Origin: Paenibacillus tritici
GTDB lineage: Bacteria > Bacillota > Bacilli > Paenibacillales > Paenibacillaceae
Reading direction: 5' to 3'
Length of the DNA: 64,000 nucleotides
Assembly (NCBI RefSeq): GCF_013204885.1
Contig: NZ_JABMKX010000021.1
Location: 37,256 to 101,255, forward strand
Position 1 is the first letter of the stretch. The number at the start of each line of letters is the position of its first letter. Under the pieces are notes generated by a model. The model did not search any database. It had not been told where the DNA came from and saw only the letters and a list, made by a program, of their open reading frames with translations. Shown here piece after piece: positions 1 through 9,103 of the stretch. The position numbers were made by a program, and so were the translations under genes.

Positions 1-12
1 AGAAACCCTGTG

Positions 13-1083
13 TCATTGAAATATCCCCTTCTTGCGGACTTCGCGGGCAAGGCCCAGCGATACAAGCAAAGCATGGACCTTGTCGTCCGCTTGCTGAAGC
101 TCCTTTTTGCCGAGCGGCAGGCTCTCCGGGAAAGATGGATAATGCGGAAGCTCCAGCAGAAGCTCGCAGCCGAGATGCAGGGCCAGATTCTTCGCTGAGG
201 TCAGCTCCTCCACATTGCTGCGGTTAATAATCCACTGGAAGTCCTGCGGGTGCAGGTCCATATGCCCGGCCAGCTCCATAAGGGGCTGCAGCCTGTATTC
301 ATGCCGTGGATGCGTCACCATCATGCGCAGTACGGATTTCTGCATACCCACATACCAGGCGGCGCTCTCGGGAATCGATCCGAAATCCGCTATAACCACA
401 TCGGCACTCTCAATGGCGCTGGCCAGCAGATATTCGATCTCCTCTTCCTGGTAATCCTGCGCGCTAAGATAATCGAAGTTGCCAGGCAGATAAGCATAAC
501 CTTCCTGCTTCACCAATCCGTCAAAATCCTCAGCATGCAGCATTTTTCCGGTAATCCGCGGCCGCAGCCTGTCCAGACTAACCGCTGTCTTCCGGTCATG
601 GCCCGGATCGTACAGATCAAGACCAAGCAATATCACCCGCAGACCTGAAGCGGCAATTCTCCTGGCGAACAGCTTGGCGATACTTGTACAGCCAATACCC
701 GGTCCTGAGCCGAAGAATCCGACCAGATTACCGCTGTCTTTAAGCTCATCCTCCATGATGTAGCGCAGCTTATCTATGATAGCCGCCGAGGTCGAACGCG
801 GGGGCATGAAGAAGATGCCCAGACCCTCACAGTGCATATGTATGGCCTGATACCCCCTCACTCCTTTTTGCAAATACATATACAAAATAGAAGAGTCAGG
901 GTACCTCCCTCTCAGCTCACTTAAATCCGCCACCGGCACCTGCTCGCTTGTCACCATCAAGAGATGCCCTCCGGTATGTTCAGGCCCCGGCAGCACACTT
1001 TGTGCAATGACCGTAAATCCTGCAAGCTTAATTTCATTGATTGTCAGCTGATCAATTCCCAGACTGAATATTCTCAAGCTCAT
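13..1083 (-). CDS. CpaE/TadZ-like protein with degenerate P-loop
   Basis: This 356-residue protein resembles the CpaE/TadZ family of MinD-like ATPases that place and assemble Tad pili. A divergent receiver-like N-terminal half (about 1-115) is followed by a MinD-like fold. The P-loop region at about 125-134 reads GSGPGIGCTS, so the lysine expected in GKT is replaced by Cys132. A LGLDLYDP segment follows about 20 residues later. ATP binding is therefore probably weak or altered. The ATG is preceded by GGGAGGAAGG. It lies 28 bases downstream of the CpaB-like gene and ends at the window edge, so its operon probably continues to the left. Family assignment is by fold-level motifs and context; a pseudo-ATPase adaptor is an inference. 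Confidence 0.72.
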   Translation of the reverse strand: MSLRIFSLGIDQLTINEIKLAGFTVIAQSVLPGPEHTGGHLLMVTSEQVPVADLSELRGRYPDSSILYMYLQKGVRGYQAIHMHCEGLGIFFMPPRSTSAAIIDKLRYIMEDELKDSGNLVGFFGSGPGIGCTSIAKLFARRIAASGLRVILLGLDLYDPGHDRKTAVSLDRLRPRITGKMLHAEDFDGLVKQEGYAYLPGNFDYLSAQDYQEEEIEYLLASAIESADVVIADFGSIPESAAWYVGMQKSVLRMMVTHPRHEYRLQPLMELAGHMDLHPQDFQWIINRSNVEELTSAKNLALHLGCELLLELPHYPSFPESLPLGKKELQQADDKVHALLVSLGLAREVRKKGIFQ

Positions 1084-1111
1084 CCTTCCTCCCTTCTGCT
1101 TCTGCTCCGCG

Positions 1112-1900
1112 CTACTCTACCCTTACAATCCATAGCTTCTTGCCCTGTTCGAGATAAGCACCCAGCAGCTCACCGTCGCTCTTCTTCAGCTTCAGCTCAG
1201 GTGCTGCCACCTTCCCGGTCGAAGTAAAGCGGTTATTGTTGTTGCCATTCTCTGAATCGAGTACATCATTGTTGTCTTCAGTACGCACATAGTTCACCGT
1301 CACTCCGCTTAAGAATACCTTGCGGGCCGGTACCTCGGGCGGAACCTCTGCTTCCAGCAGGGAAGAAGCGTCTGAGGCCTTACTCCCTCCGGGAGTAGTT
1401 ACAGATGCAGGTGCTGCTGCCGCCGGGCTGCTTCCCCGCCGCTCTTTAGCGGCCGGTTCACCTTCTACCAGATAGATATCCACCTTATCCCTGCTGCGGA
1501 GAGAACCGTTAATGGCATAGATAGCATCCTTGGGAATGGGGAAAATCCCTTCATCCTGCTGCGGCTCCAGCTCGCTTACATCAACCAGCGATTCGGTCAG
1601 GATGCTTCCATCTGTCAGATTGACATTCGTAATCTTCCGTTCCACCTGATCCAGGCTTGTGATGACCCCGGCCGGAATATCTTTGGTCTGCACGGAATCC
1701 AGATAGAGATTCTCCGCCTTAAGCTCATGATTCTTCGGCAGAAACCCTCCGCTATCCACTTTAATTTTGACAACAGTCTGTGACAGCACATAAGGCTTGA
1801 AGTAGAGATCATAGCCGAGCAGTCCGCCGAAGCCGATGATCAGAATGAGGCAAGCGAAGAAGTAATTGCGTTTCAATAAACGTCCGTGTGGTGTTGCCAA
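1112..1900 (-). CDS. CpaB/RcpC-like SAF-domain pilus assembly protein
   Basis: A protein of about 262 residues with one N-terminal membrane helix (ACLILIIGFGGLLGYDLYF) followed by an extracellular SAF-like domain. A conserved segment reads LPKNHELKAENL, and a Ser/Ala/Pro-rich linker lies in the C-terminal half. CpaB/RcpC proteins belong to Tad pilus systems. I chose the TTG start at 1900 because an AAAGGGGG box lies 7-9 bases upstream. The longer in-frame ATG at 1993 has no ribosome binding site and would add a tail that does not look like protein. It is followed by the CpaE-like gene, forming a second small tad block. Confidence 0.72.
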   Translation of the reverse strand: MATPHGRLLKRNYFFACLILIIGFGGLLGYDLYFKPYVLSQTVVKIKVDSGGFLPKNHELKAENLYLDSVQTKDIPAGVITSLDQVERKITNVNLTDGSILTESLVDVSELEPQQDEGIFPIPKDAIYAINGSLRSRDKVDIYLVEGEPAAKERRGSSPAAAAPASVTTPGGSKASDASSLLEAEVPPEVPARKVFLSGVTVNYVRTEDNNDVLDSENGNNNNRFTSTGKVAAPELKLKKSDGELLGAYLEQGKKLWIVRVE

Positions 1901-2170
1901 GCCCTTTACCCCCTTTGAATGTGATTTTGCACATAACAAAATACACTTAGGATTAATATCCAAAATGTGGTAAAATGCTTTTTTACCTGTCATGGTGAGA
2001 AGTGTATTAGATTATCATGTGAGGTTGTCTAGCTTGAGGCTGCGGGAAGTTCCCGGCTGAAGATAATGTCCGGTAAAAGCCAGGCCGGAACGATGTGATG
2101 TACATTTGCTTTCGCATGTTCCCTGGCTTTTACCGGAGTGGTTGTAAGGCTAACTGAAGTAGTCCGCTGA
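1901..2170. other. Intergenic region with two inverted repeats
   Basis: No gene is seen between purU and the CpaB-like gene. A short hairpin (GGTAAAA/TTTTACC) sits at 1969-1987. A longer one has 15-bp perfect arms (CCGGTAAAAGCCAGG and its complement) at 2070-2084 and 2122-2136, separated by 37 bases that can pair partly. There is no T-run after the long stem on either strand, so it is not a classic intrinsic terminator. It may be an RNA leader structure for the CpaB-like gene or a processing or termination element for purU. Confidence 0.55.
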
Positions 2171-3067
2171 TTAGTTAAATACTACTGTCTTGTTATGATG
2201 CACGAGAATTCTGTCCTCGATATGCCATTTCACGGCACGGGCCAGAACCACCCGCTCAATCGTACGTCCAATGCGCTTAAGCTCATTCACATCGTCGCTG
2301 TGGCTGACCCGCTGCACATCCTGCTCGATAATCGGTCCGCCGTCCAGCTCCTCGGTCACATAATGGGCAGTCGCCCCAATGATCTTGACTCCGCGCTGAT
2401 AGGCCTGGGCGTAAGGCTTGCCGCCGACGAATGCGGGCAGGAACGAATGATGGATATTGATAATCCGGTGCCGGTAATGCTCGATGAACGAAGGAGAGAT
2501 AATCTGCATATATCTGGCCAGAATGATCACATCAATATCTTCACCGATCACCTCAAGCTGGCGCTTCTCTGCTTCGGCCTTCGTCTCTGCCGTAACCGGA
2601 ATATGATGGAACGGAATCCCGAAGGACTCTACATAAGCCTGCATATCGGTGTGGTTACTGACAACAAGGGCAATATCCGCATCCAGATCACCGGCCTGCC
2701 ACTGCCAGAGCAGCTCCACCAGACAATGATCCTCCTTGGAGACAAAGATCGCCAGCCGTTTCTTGTGGCTCACCTTGAAGATCTGCCAGTTCATCTTGAA
2801 GCGTTCGGCAACGCCGCCGAAGATCGTACGCACCTCTTCAATCCGCTCATCCAGCCCGAGCAGGTCAAACTCTATTCTCATGAAAAACATTCCGCCGTCC
2901 GGGTCCATCGTATATTGGTCCGACTGCACAATGTTCGCGCCATGCTGGTACAAAAAATGCGACACCGCCGCTACAATCCCCGGACCGTCAGGACAAGAAA
3001 TGAGCATACGCGCCCGGTCAGGATGTTGTGTGCCTGATGAATGATCTCTCTTCACATGTAATTCCAT
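2171..3067 (-). CDS. purU: Formyltetrahydrofolate deformylase
   Basis: This 298-residue enzyme hydrolyses 10-formyl-THF to formate and THF in the cytoplasm, balancing the one-carbon pool. It has an N-terminal ACT domain (about 20-95, beginning RARMLISCPDGPGIVAAVS) and a C-terminal formyl-transferase/hydrolase domain carrying the catalytic NIHHSFLPAF segment near residue 220. The length matches the family. GGAGAAAT precedes the ATG. It stands alone between nfo and a hairpin-rich intergenic region. Confidence 0.95.
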   Translation of the reverse strand: MELHVKRDHSSGTQHPDRARMLISCPDGPGIVAAVSHFLYQHGANIVQSDQYTMDPDGGMFFMRIEFDLLGLDERIEEVRTIFGGVAERFKMNWQIFKVSHKKRLAIFVSKEDHCLVELLWQWQAGDLDADIALVVSNHTDMQAYVESFGIPFHHIPVTAETKAEAEKRQLEVIGEDIDVIILARYMQIISPSFIEHYRHRIINIHHSFLPAFVGGKPYAQAYQRGVKIIGATAHYVTEELDGGPIIEQDVQRVSHSDDVNELKRIGRTIERVVLARAVKWHIEDRILVHHNKTVVFN

Positions 3068-3113
3068 ATTTCTCCGTCCATCCTCTCATCTGTTAACGCA
3101 ATCTGTTGTTTGA

Positions 3114-4241
3114 TTAGGCCTTCACGAGCAGCTGTTTGCCTGCCAGCCAGGCGATCAGCCGGTGATTAACGGCCTCCTCACTGAGCTGAGGGAATAATCC
3201 GGCGGCCATTACCTGATCATAGAGACGTTCCAGTGGTTCACGGGGATCTGCCTTTTTGGCCTTCGCGTCGTTCTTCAGCAGTTCCCACACATCAAGAACA
3301 TAACGGCGGGAATCCAGCTCCTGCTTGGCAAAAAAAGCATGCAGCTCTTCCAGCTCCTTCAGGAATTCCGCTCCGAAACGTTCAGAGACATTGCCGCGCA
3401 GCAAGGCGATTTCCACTTCATACATAGGACGGACCTTCTTCGCTTCTTTGCCGATCCAAGGCGTCTCCAGAATAAACGGCAGACCTGCCAGCGCCTCATG
3501 ATGCACAACATTGTTGATTGCCTCGTAACCAATGTAGCCTGAGCCAATCGGAGTATGGCGGTCTTTGCCCGCTCCGCGCGGGTTCTTACTGTCATTGATG
3601 TGAATAACACCGAGACGCTCAAGGCCGACGGTGTCATCGAATTTCTTCAGCACCCCATCCAGATCGTTCACGATATCGTATCCGGCATCATGAATATGAC
3701 AGGTGTCCAGACAAATGGACAGCCGCTCATTGAATTCGACCTTATCAATAATAGAGGCAAGCTCCTCAAAGCTGCGGCCGACCTCCGTCCCCTTGCCGGC
3801 CATCGTCTCCAACGCGATGTGCACATCCGTCTCATTCGTACCGCCCAGCACCTCATTCAGTCCGTCTGCAATACGCTGAATGCCATATTCAGAATCCTTG
3901 TCGGTGAATGCACCCGGATGCAGAACAATATGCTTGACCTCAAGTGCATGGGTGCGGCGGATCTCCTCCTGCAGGAAATCTACTGCCAGCTGGTAGGTGT
4001 TTTCCTTATAGGAGCCCAGGTTAATAATGTAAGGAGCGTGAACCACAATCTCCTCTACGCCATTCTCCCGCATCGCCAGCTTGCCTTCCTCAGGGAACAT
4101 GGACTCAATTGGCTTACGGCGCGTATTTTGCGGCGCTCCCGTATATATCATAAACGAGGTAGATCCGTACTCATTTGCTTCATTGGCCGCGCTCAAGAGA
4201 CCCTTGTCCGCGCAGGACACATGTGAACCTATTTTCAGCAT
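3114..4241 (-). CDS. nfo: Deoxyribonuclease IV (AP endonuclease) with C-terminal extension
   Basis: This 375-residue protein belongs to the endonuclease IV family, which cleaves DNA at abasic sites in base-excision repair. Metal-site motifs of the TIM barrel are visible: VVHAPYIINLGS, LHPGAF, LETMAGKGTEVG, CLDTCHIHDAGYD, HINDSKNPRGAGKDRH and LETPW. The catalytic part ends near residue 290. About 85 additional, mostly helical residues follow, longer than the usual family length of roughly 280-300. GAGGGAAA precedes the ATG. It is transcribed divergently from the DUF2621 gene. Confidence 0.93.
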   Translation of the reverse strand: MLKIGSHVSCADKGLLSAANEANEYGSTSFMIYTGAPQNTRRKPIESMFPEEGKLAMRENGVEEIVVHAPYIINLGSYKENTYQLAVDFLQEEIRRTHALEVKHIVLHPGAFTDKDSEYGIQRIADGLNEVLGGTNETDVHIALETMAGKGTEVGRSFEELASIIDKVEFNERLSICLDTCHIHDAGYDIVNDLDGVLKKFDDTVGLERLGVIHINDSKNPRGAGKDRHTPIGSGYIGYEAINNVVHHEALAGLPFILETPWIGKEAKKVRPMYEVEIALLRGNVSERFGAEFLKELEELHAFFAKQELDSRRYVLDVWELLKNDAKAKKADPREPLERLYDQVMAAGLFPQLSEEAVNHRLIAWLAGKQLLVKA

Positions 4242-4331
4242 GCCTATTTCCCTCTTTCCTTCACGAATTAACCCTTATTCTACCGTGATCGGGAGAATAA
4301 ATCTAGGCAAGCCCGGAGAGGCTGCTTTGGC

Positions 4332-4360
4332 TTCGCAAAACTTGGGAAATACGCTATACT
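4332..4360 (+). promoter_or_regulatory. Predicted sigma-A promoter for the DUF2621 gene
   Basis: A -35-like TTCGCA (4332-4337) and a -10 TATACT (4355-4360) are separated by 17 bases and lie about 50 bases upstream of the DUF2621 start. Only four of six -35 bases match consensus, so this is a moderate prediction. Confidence 0.5.
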
Positions 4361-4411
4361 CAAGATAAGTAAAGGAAAGTGACAATCATCATTGTCAAAG
4401 GCGGTGTAACC

Positions 4412-4876
4412 ATGCATTTTCATTCACCCTCAAGCCTGTTATCCACGGGACCAAGCAATTGGTTTATGAATTCCATCGCATTTTGGACGTTTTTACTGCT
4501 GGGCTGTATGTGCATCGGCGGCTACTTTATGTTCCGCAAATTCCTGAAGGTACTGCCCAAGGCTGACGGCAAATCCAAGCTGGACTGGCAGAATTACTGG
4601 GTAGAACGCAGCCGGCCGCTATGGAGCGACGAGATGAAGGCTTTTCTGGACCAGCTTGTACAGCCTGTGCCTACCCCCTTCCGAGACATTGCCAAGCATT
4701 CCATTGCTGCCGAGATCGGCAAGCTTGCCGTGGAGAGCGATGCGCCGGAGGTCACCCGTGAGCACTGCATCAAAGGCTATATTATCGCCACACCTCGGCG
4801 CGACAACAGATTCCTGGTCACCTTTCTGGAAAAGAACGGCATCGACTACGCTCCCTACAAACATCTGGTCAAATAA
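4412..4876 (+). CDS. DUF2621 family membrane protein (YneK-like)
   Basis: A protein of 154 residues with one N-terminal membrane helix (SIAFWTFLLLGCMCIGGYFMF) and a soluble domain rich in charged residues. It matches my recollection of the DUF2621/YneK family of Bacilli, whose function is unknown. The ATG at 4412 has AAAGGCGGTG at good spacing. A GTG at 4379 is also in frame, but its AAAGGAA box is too close. The epimerase gene follows 40 bases later and may be co-transcribed. Confidence 0.75.
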   Translation: MHFHSPSSLLSTGPSNWFMNSIAFWTFLLLGCMCIGGYFMFRKFLKVLPKADGKSKLDWQNYWVERSRPLWSDEMKAFLDQLVQPVPTPFRDIAKHSIAAEIGKLAVESDAPEVTREHCIKGYIIATPRRDNRFLVTFLEKNGIDYAPYKHLVK

Positions 4877-4916
4877 GTTACTTCACTACCGGGCGTCCAG
4901 AACAGGAGGAATCCCT

Positions 4917-5819
4917 ATGAAATATATCATATGCGGAGGCAGCGGATTCATTGGCATTGAGCTTACGGAATATTGGCTGAATAGCGGACATCAGATTATC
5001 AGTGTCGGCCGCCGGCTCCCGGAGAATAAGCTGGCACATCCGGGTCTGAGCTATCTTACCTGGGACAGCCTCGAATCAAATCCAGAAGCTGCCGAGGGTG
5101 CAGATGCACTGATTAACCTGGCCGGAGCTTCACTCAGCCAGCGCTGGACTCCGAAGGGTAAGCAGGCCATTATGACATCCCGGCTTGAAACCGTTACCGC
5201 TGCCGGGAAGCTGCTGAATTCCCTTCAGCATAAACCCCAGATCATCATCCAGTCTTCTGCCGTCGCCATCTATGGTACTTCACTGCAGGATACTTATAAC
5301 GAAGCTTCTCCTGTCCGTGTTGTGGACTTCCCTTCAGAAGTCGTCAAGACCTGGGAGGAGGCTGCTGATGAAGCATACCAGGGTGTAAGGCTGGTCAAGC
5401 TGCGCACAGGTGTCGTACTCGGCAATGAGAGCGGTGCTTTTCCCAAAATGAAGCTGCCTTACTCGCTTGGCTTCGGCGGCAAAATCGGCACCGGCAAGCA
5501 GTGGATGTCCTGGATTCACCTCACAGATATCGTCCGGCTCATTGAATTCTGCATTCTTCATCCCGAGCTGGAAGGTCCGGTCAATGCCACGGCTCCACAG
5601 CCCGTCACCAATGAACAGTTCGGAAGAATGATCGGTAAAGTCTACCATCGTCCGCATTGGTTTCCTCTCCCTGCCTTTCTGCTGAAGACCGCTGTAGGTG
5701 AACTGTCAGAGATTCTGCTGGAGGGCCAGCGTGTGCTGCCTTCCAAAGCGATCAACCATGGGTTCACATTCACCTACCCGACACTTCAGCCTGCACTGGA
5801 GCAATTAAGAACCCAGTAG
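4917..5819 (+). CDS. TIGR01777 family NAD(P)-dependent epimerase
   Basis: An SDR-superfamily protein of 300 residues in the TIGR01777 (YfhF-like) group. The nucleotide-binding motif GGSGFIG is at residues 7-13, a conserved ALINLAGASLSQRWT stretch follows, and the C-terminal DUF1731-type region reads LPAFLLKTAVGELSEILLEGQ. The physiological substrate of this family is not established. The ATG at 4917 follows AACAGGAGGAATCCCT. Its 3' end abuts the convergent FHA gene with no spacer. Confidence 0.88.
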   Translation: MKYIICGGSGFIGIELTEYWLNSGHQIISVGRRLPENKLAHPGLSYLTWDSLESNPEAAEGADALINLAGASLSQRWTPKGKQAIMTSRLETVTAAGKLLNSLQHKPQIIIQSSAVAIYGTSLQDTYNEASPVRVVDFPSEVVKTWEEAADEAYQGVRLVKLRTGVVLGNESGAFPKMKLPYSLGFGGKIGTGKQWMSWIHLTDIVRLIEFCILHPELEGPVNATAPQPVTNEQFGRMIGKVYHRPHWFPLPAFLLKTAVGELSEILLEGQRVLPSKAINHGFTFTYPTLQPALEQLRTQ

Positions 5820-5820
5820 G

Positions 5821-7494
5821 TTAGGCAGTGTGAAATGTGTAGCACCCCCTAACAATTGTGAACACAGCCCCTTCGGTCAGCGGGTATTCTTTATAGGGAA
5901 CCATCGTCTCACCTGCAAGAAACGTACCATTCCTGGAGTCCAAATCCTTCAGAATGTATCCTCCCGGGCCTCTGGAGATTTCAGCATGGACCCGTGAGGC
6001 TCCTTCTGACTTCTCTACATACTGGGCCACCTCTGATGAGCGTCCGATAATGAAGCTGGGACGGTTCAGCTCAATTCTCTCCGGGACTCCGCTCTCATCT
6101 GAATCGGTTCTTTCCAGATAAGGCCCTGTACGGCCGGCTAGGGGTGGCCCGCTGCCTGTACCCTGTTCAGGTTCACGGGTCAGCAGTGCCGTAGCCATTG
6201 CCGTCTCCTTCTTCTGGGGCCTGCTCCCGGCTATCCCAGCCGATGCCTGTTGGCTGCTGGCCGATTTGCCTGTGAAGCCATTGGCTGCTACATCAGCTAA
6301 TTGTTGCTGAACTACCGGATTCCTGCCGAAATCCCACTCCAGTTCGCTTCTCAGCTTCCGCTTCCGGGCTGCACCACTATAATCCTCTTCCGCAGCTTCC
6401 AAGTCTTCCTCAGCTTCGCCCCATGCCACTCTTCCACTCCATACCAGCCAGCCTAAAGTTGCAAGAATCAGAGTACCCGCAGCACAGACTATGAGCCACA
6501 ACGTCCCGGGATCATGTAAATAGAGAAACTTCCATAGCAGTGCATCACACAGGACGGCCCCCAGCAATACATATGTCCTATAAGGACTACTAGGCCTGTC
6601 CGCAGCCTGAATGGCTCTCAGTGGTTGGTCCGTTGCCGTCTGCCCACCGGTCGCACCCTCCTTCCGCTTCAGCTGCGGCGTACCGCTCATCCAAGGAGCC
6701 GGATTAAGCATCGAGCCAGAAGACAGCGCCTGATTATCTCCTTGTCCACGCGGGGACGCTGCGGCCGCCGGGAACTCCCTTGCCGGTTCTGCCATGCTGC
6801 GGAGCGGAGGCTGTACCCAATCTATCCTGTTTCCTGATCCGGCAGCAGAGGTACCCGCCCCAGCTACCTGGCTCCCATGGACAGGCTCCGCTGCTTCAGC
6901 ATGGACCTTATGATTGTTCGCTCCCGTCAGCAGTTCCGCCAAAAGCTCCTTAAGCCCTGCCGGACTGAAGGTATCCTCCCCGCAATATTGCAGCAACCGC
7001 TGGATACCGTCACCGGACAATTCCTGAAGCGCAGCCATGAAGACCATGATCAGCGATTTCAATGCTTCACCCGGTCTTAGTGAAGGCTCCGTACGTTGCA
7101 GCGGAATATAAGTCAGGAATACCTTGCCGCTGCTGAGCGGGCCTTCAATAAAGATAAAGTCCTCATGGAGCGCATACTGCTCTGTACGCAGCATATATAA
7201 CTGCCCCTCCTCCATTCCGGCAGCGATCTGCAGCAGCAGTCCGAAGAACTCCATCATGCTGAGCTTCTCACTCTTAAGTAATGCCCCCAGCATCTTCCGC
7301 TTGGAAACCTTATACTCCAGTGTTACCTGTAAATCTATCTCTCTGAGGAGCAGCCGCAGATGATGCGGAATACCGCTATTCATCAGCATCCGGGCCTGCA
7401 CCATATTGAGCTCTCCTGCGCTGAGTCCTGCGGATCTGCCCAACAGCATAGTTATTCCGTCCTGCTGGATGAAATCACGTTCCAGTCCATACAA
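5821..7494 (-). CDS. DUF6382/FHA domain protein of the tad operon
   Basis: The last gene of the main tad operon encodes 557 residues. The N-terminal third (about 1-170) resembles DUF6382 proteins of Bacilli. Two hydrophobic helices lie near 303-350 (YVLLGAVLCDALLWKFLYL and a second). The C-terminal FHA domain (about 475-557) shows FIIGRSSEVAQYV, SRVHAEI and DLDSRNGTFL. FHA domains bind phosphothreonine, so this protein may link the pilus to Ser/Thr kinase signalling. The start is TTG, supported by GGAGGTGA six bases upstream; the nearby ATG is out of frame. Confidence 0.8.
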   Translation of the reverse strand: MYGLERDFIQQDGITMLLGRSAGLSAGELNMVQARMLMNSGIPHHLRLLLREIDLQVTLEYKVSKRKMLGALLKSEKLSMMEFFGLLLQIAAGMEEGQLYMLRTEQYALHEDFIFIEGPLSSGKVFLTYIPLQRTEPSLRPGEALKSLIMVFMAALQELSGDGIQRLLQYCGEDTFSPAGLKELLAELLTGANNHKVHAEAAEPVHGSQVAGAGTSAAGSGNRIDWVQPPLRSMAEPAREFPAAAASPRGQGDNQALSSGSMLNPAPWMSGTPQLKRKEGATGGQTATDQPLRAIQAADRPSSPYRTYVLLGAVLCDALLWKFLYLHDPGTLWLIVCAAGTLILATLGWLVWSGRVAWGEAEEDLEAAEEDYSGAARKRKLRSELEWDFGRNPVVQQQLADVAANGFTGKSASSQQASAGIAGSRPQKKETAMATALLTREPEQGTGSGPPLAGRTGPYLERTDSDESGVPERIELNRPSFIIGRSSEVAQYVEKSEGASRVHAEISRGPGGYILKDLDSRNGTFLAGETMVPYKEYPLTEGAVFTIVRGCYTFHTA

Positions 7495-7533
7495 ACTCCC
7501 TCACCTCCTGAGCTGACAATAATAAGCTTGATG

Positions 7534-8043
7534 TCAGAAATAAATATAAGCACAGATGAATCCCGGAAATACTGCCAGCATAAAAGGAAATCGGAGCAGT
7601 TCCCCCTCCAGCCCTTTGAAGGAACTCATATTGCGCAGCAGCAGGAAGCCCGCTGTCCTGCTAATCATGCTGCGGAGCCTGCGGCCGCTCTCCCGTCTGA
7701 ACAGAATAATAACCCAGCCCACGACCGCCCCTAAGAGTACTGAATATACAATCACCTGAAGTGAGAAGAGTACACCGGTCCAGGCTCCGATGGCGGCAAA
7801 CAGCTTAACATCCCCGGCCCCTACCGCTCCGATAAAATACATAATCAGCAATAGCAAAAATCCTGCTGCGCCGCCGCAAAGAGAAAACAGCAGTCCCGGC
7901 CAGCCCTTTATAATCGTCTGAAGGATGAGCCCCCCGAGCAACGCAGGCAGTGTAATCCAGTTAGGAATTCTCATCCAGCGTATATCTGTGAATAATGCCG
8001 CTGTCAGAAACGGCAGGCAGCCCCATATTGCCCATTCCGTCAT
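7534..8043 (-). CDS. A24 prepilin peptidase (TadV/CpaA-like)
   Basis: This 169-residue polytopic membrane protein carries the two aspartates of the GxGD protease family: the first within FTDIRWMRIPN near residue 20, the second in the GAGDVK motif. It lacks the N-terminal methylase domain of PilD, as is normal for TadV/CpaA. It should cleave the prepilins and pseudopilins encoded upstream in the same operon. Confidence 0.9.
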   Translation of the reverse strand: MTEWAIWGCLPFLTAALFTDIRWMRIPNWITLPALLGGLILQTIIKGWPGLLFSLCGGAAGFLLLLIMYFIGAVGAGDVKLFAAIGAWTGVLFSLQVIVYSVLLGAVVGWVIILFRRESGRRLRSMISRTAGFLLLRNMSSFKGLEGELLRFPFMLAVFPGFICAYIYF

Positions 8044-8066
8044 CCGTGTTCCTCTTTCCTAGTCTT

Positions 8067-9089
8067 TTATTTTTTCACCACTGTAAAGGTTGCTTCCAAC
8101 GTAGTTCCATCAGCCAGACTAATCACGAAGGGCCAGGTCCCCGGCGTTGTGTTGACGCCTATTTTCCATTCCCATTCGATGTACCCGTTCTCATCCGCCT
8201 GCTTCCAGCCCAGATACTTGGCAGTGCTCCGGCCGCTCTTGTAGAAAATCGACAGATTGGCGGAAGCCCCGGGAGGCACCTTCACCTTTATTGTCCCCTG
8301 ACGATTCGCCACTCCCGGGTTTGGCTTCTCCAGGATCATGATCGTCCCGGACTCCTCCTCCGGTTCAGCCGAAGTTCCCTCCCCGGAAGAATCCGTGTTG
8401 CCGATCCATAAGCGTTCAACAGCGCTGGCCTCCAGCACAATTTTTTGATTCAGGAACGGGACTTTCATCGGCAGTTCATAGCTGACCACCAGACCGAAAT
8501 AGGGATGCGTACCTTTTTGAAGATCTGGCACAGTAACATTGGAAACATGAATCCTGCTATATTCAAGCCAGTCCGAGGACATATAGGGACGCAGCATAGG
8601 CTTAAGCACCAGATCCAGCGCAGCCTCCGAGGCTCCCGCCTGCACCTTCTGCAGCGGTCCCTCTCCTTCCCGGACAGCAGCCCTGACCCAGGCTTCCATG
8701 GGTTCTGGAAGCTTACTGACGTAGTCCTCACTCCATTCCGTTAGCGACAGCCGCGGAATGCTCCAGATTCCCGCAGAGGCTGGGTCACCAGAACTGCCAG
8801 CTTCACCTGCCTCACCCGCTTCATCTGCTTCACCTGTCTCCCCGGCTTCATCTTCCCCGCCAGCAGCATCCCGCTGCTGCGCAGCCAATGCCGCAGGATA
8901 CATATGGGTTGAGATGATTTTGACGGTATCAGAAGCTGTGCTCTGGAGCGCTGTCGAATACAACGTCATTTGGATAATGAAGATGAGGAACAAGATAAAC
9001 AACAGGAACATGGGCAGAACCAGCGCCGCTTCGACAACCATGCTGCCTTCCTCCTGCGGGCCCGGTGACTTCCGCAGCCAGTGCTTCAT
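8067..9089 (-). CDS. TadE-like pseudopilin with Gly/Glu/Ala-rich insertion
   Basis: A protein of about 340 residues. The N-terminus carries a prepilin-like segment (EEGSMVVEAALVLPMFLLF) with Gly and Glu placed as in TadE/TadF proteins. A low-complexity insertion of Gly, Glu, Ala and Asp follows at about 78-105. The rest is an extracytoplasmic domain. The ATG at 9089 is preferred: AAGGGGG lies 8 bases upstream. A TTG at 9107 overlaps the upstream stop and would also be possible. It lies within the tad operon. Confidence 0.78.
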   Translation of the reverse strand: MKHWLRKSPGPQEEGSMVVEAALVLPMFLLFILFLIFIIQMTLYSTALQSTASDTVKIISTHMYPAALAAQQRDAAGGEDEAGETGEADEAGEAGEAGSSGDPASAGIWSIPRLSLTEWSEDYVSKLPEPMEAWVRAAVREGEGPLQKVQAGASEAALDLVLKPMLRPYMSSDWLEYSRIHVSNVTVPDLQKGTHPYFGLVVSYELPMKVPFLNQKIVLEASAVERLWIGNTDSSGEGTSAEPEEESGTIMILEKPNPGVANRQGTIKVKVPPGASANLSIFYKSGRSTAKYLGWKQADENGYIEWEWKIGVNTTPGTWPFVISLADGTTLEATFTVVKK

Positions 9090-9103
9090 TCTCCTGTCCC
9101 CCT

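Noticed and set aside
2070..2136. Cyclic-di-GMP (GEMM) riboswitch before the CpaB-like gene
   Set aside because: The hairpin lacks the conserved GEMM core bases and tetraloop/receptor pattern; I keep it as an unexplained inverted repeat.
2195..3037. 280-codon plus-strand frame opposite purU
   Set aside because: Complementary-strand shadow of a well-supported purU; residues show no domain and no ribosome binding site precedes it.
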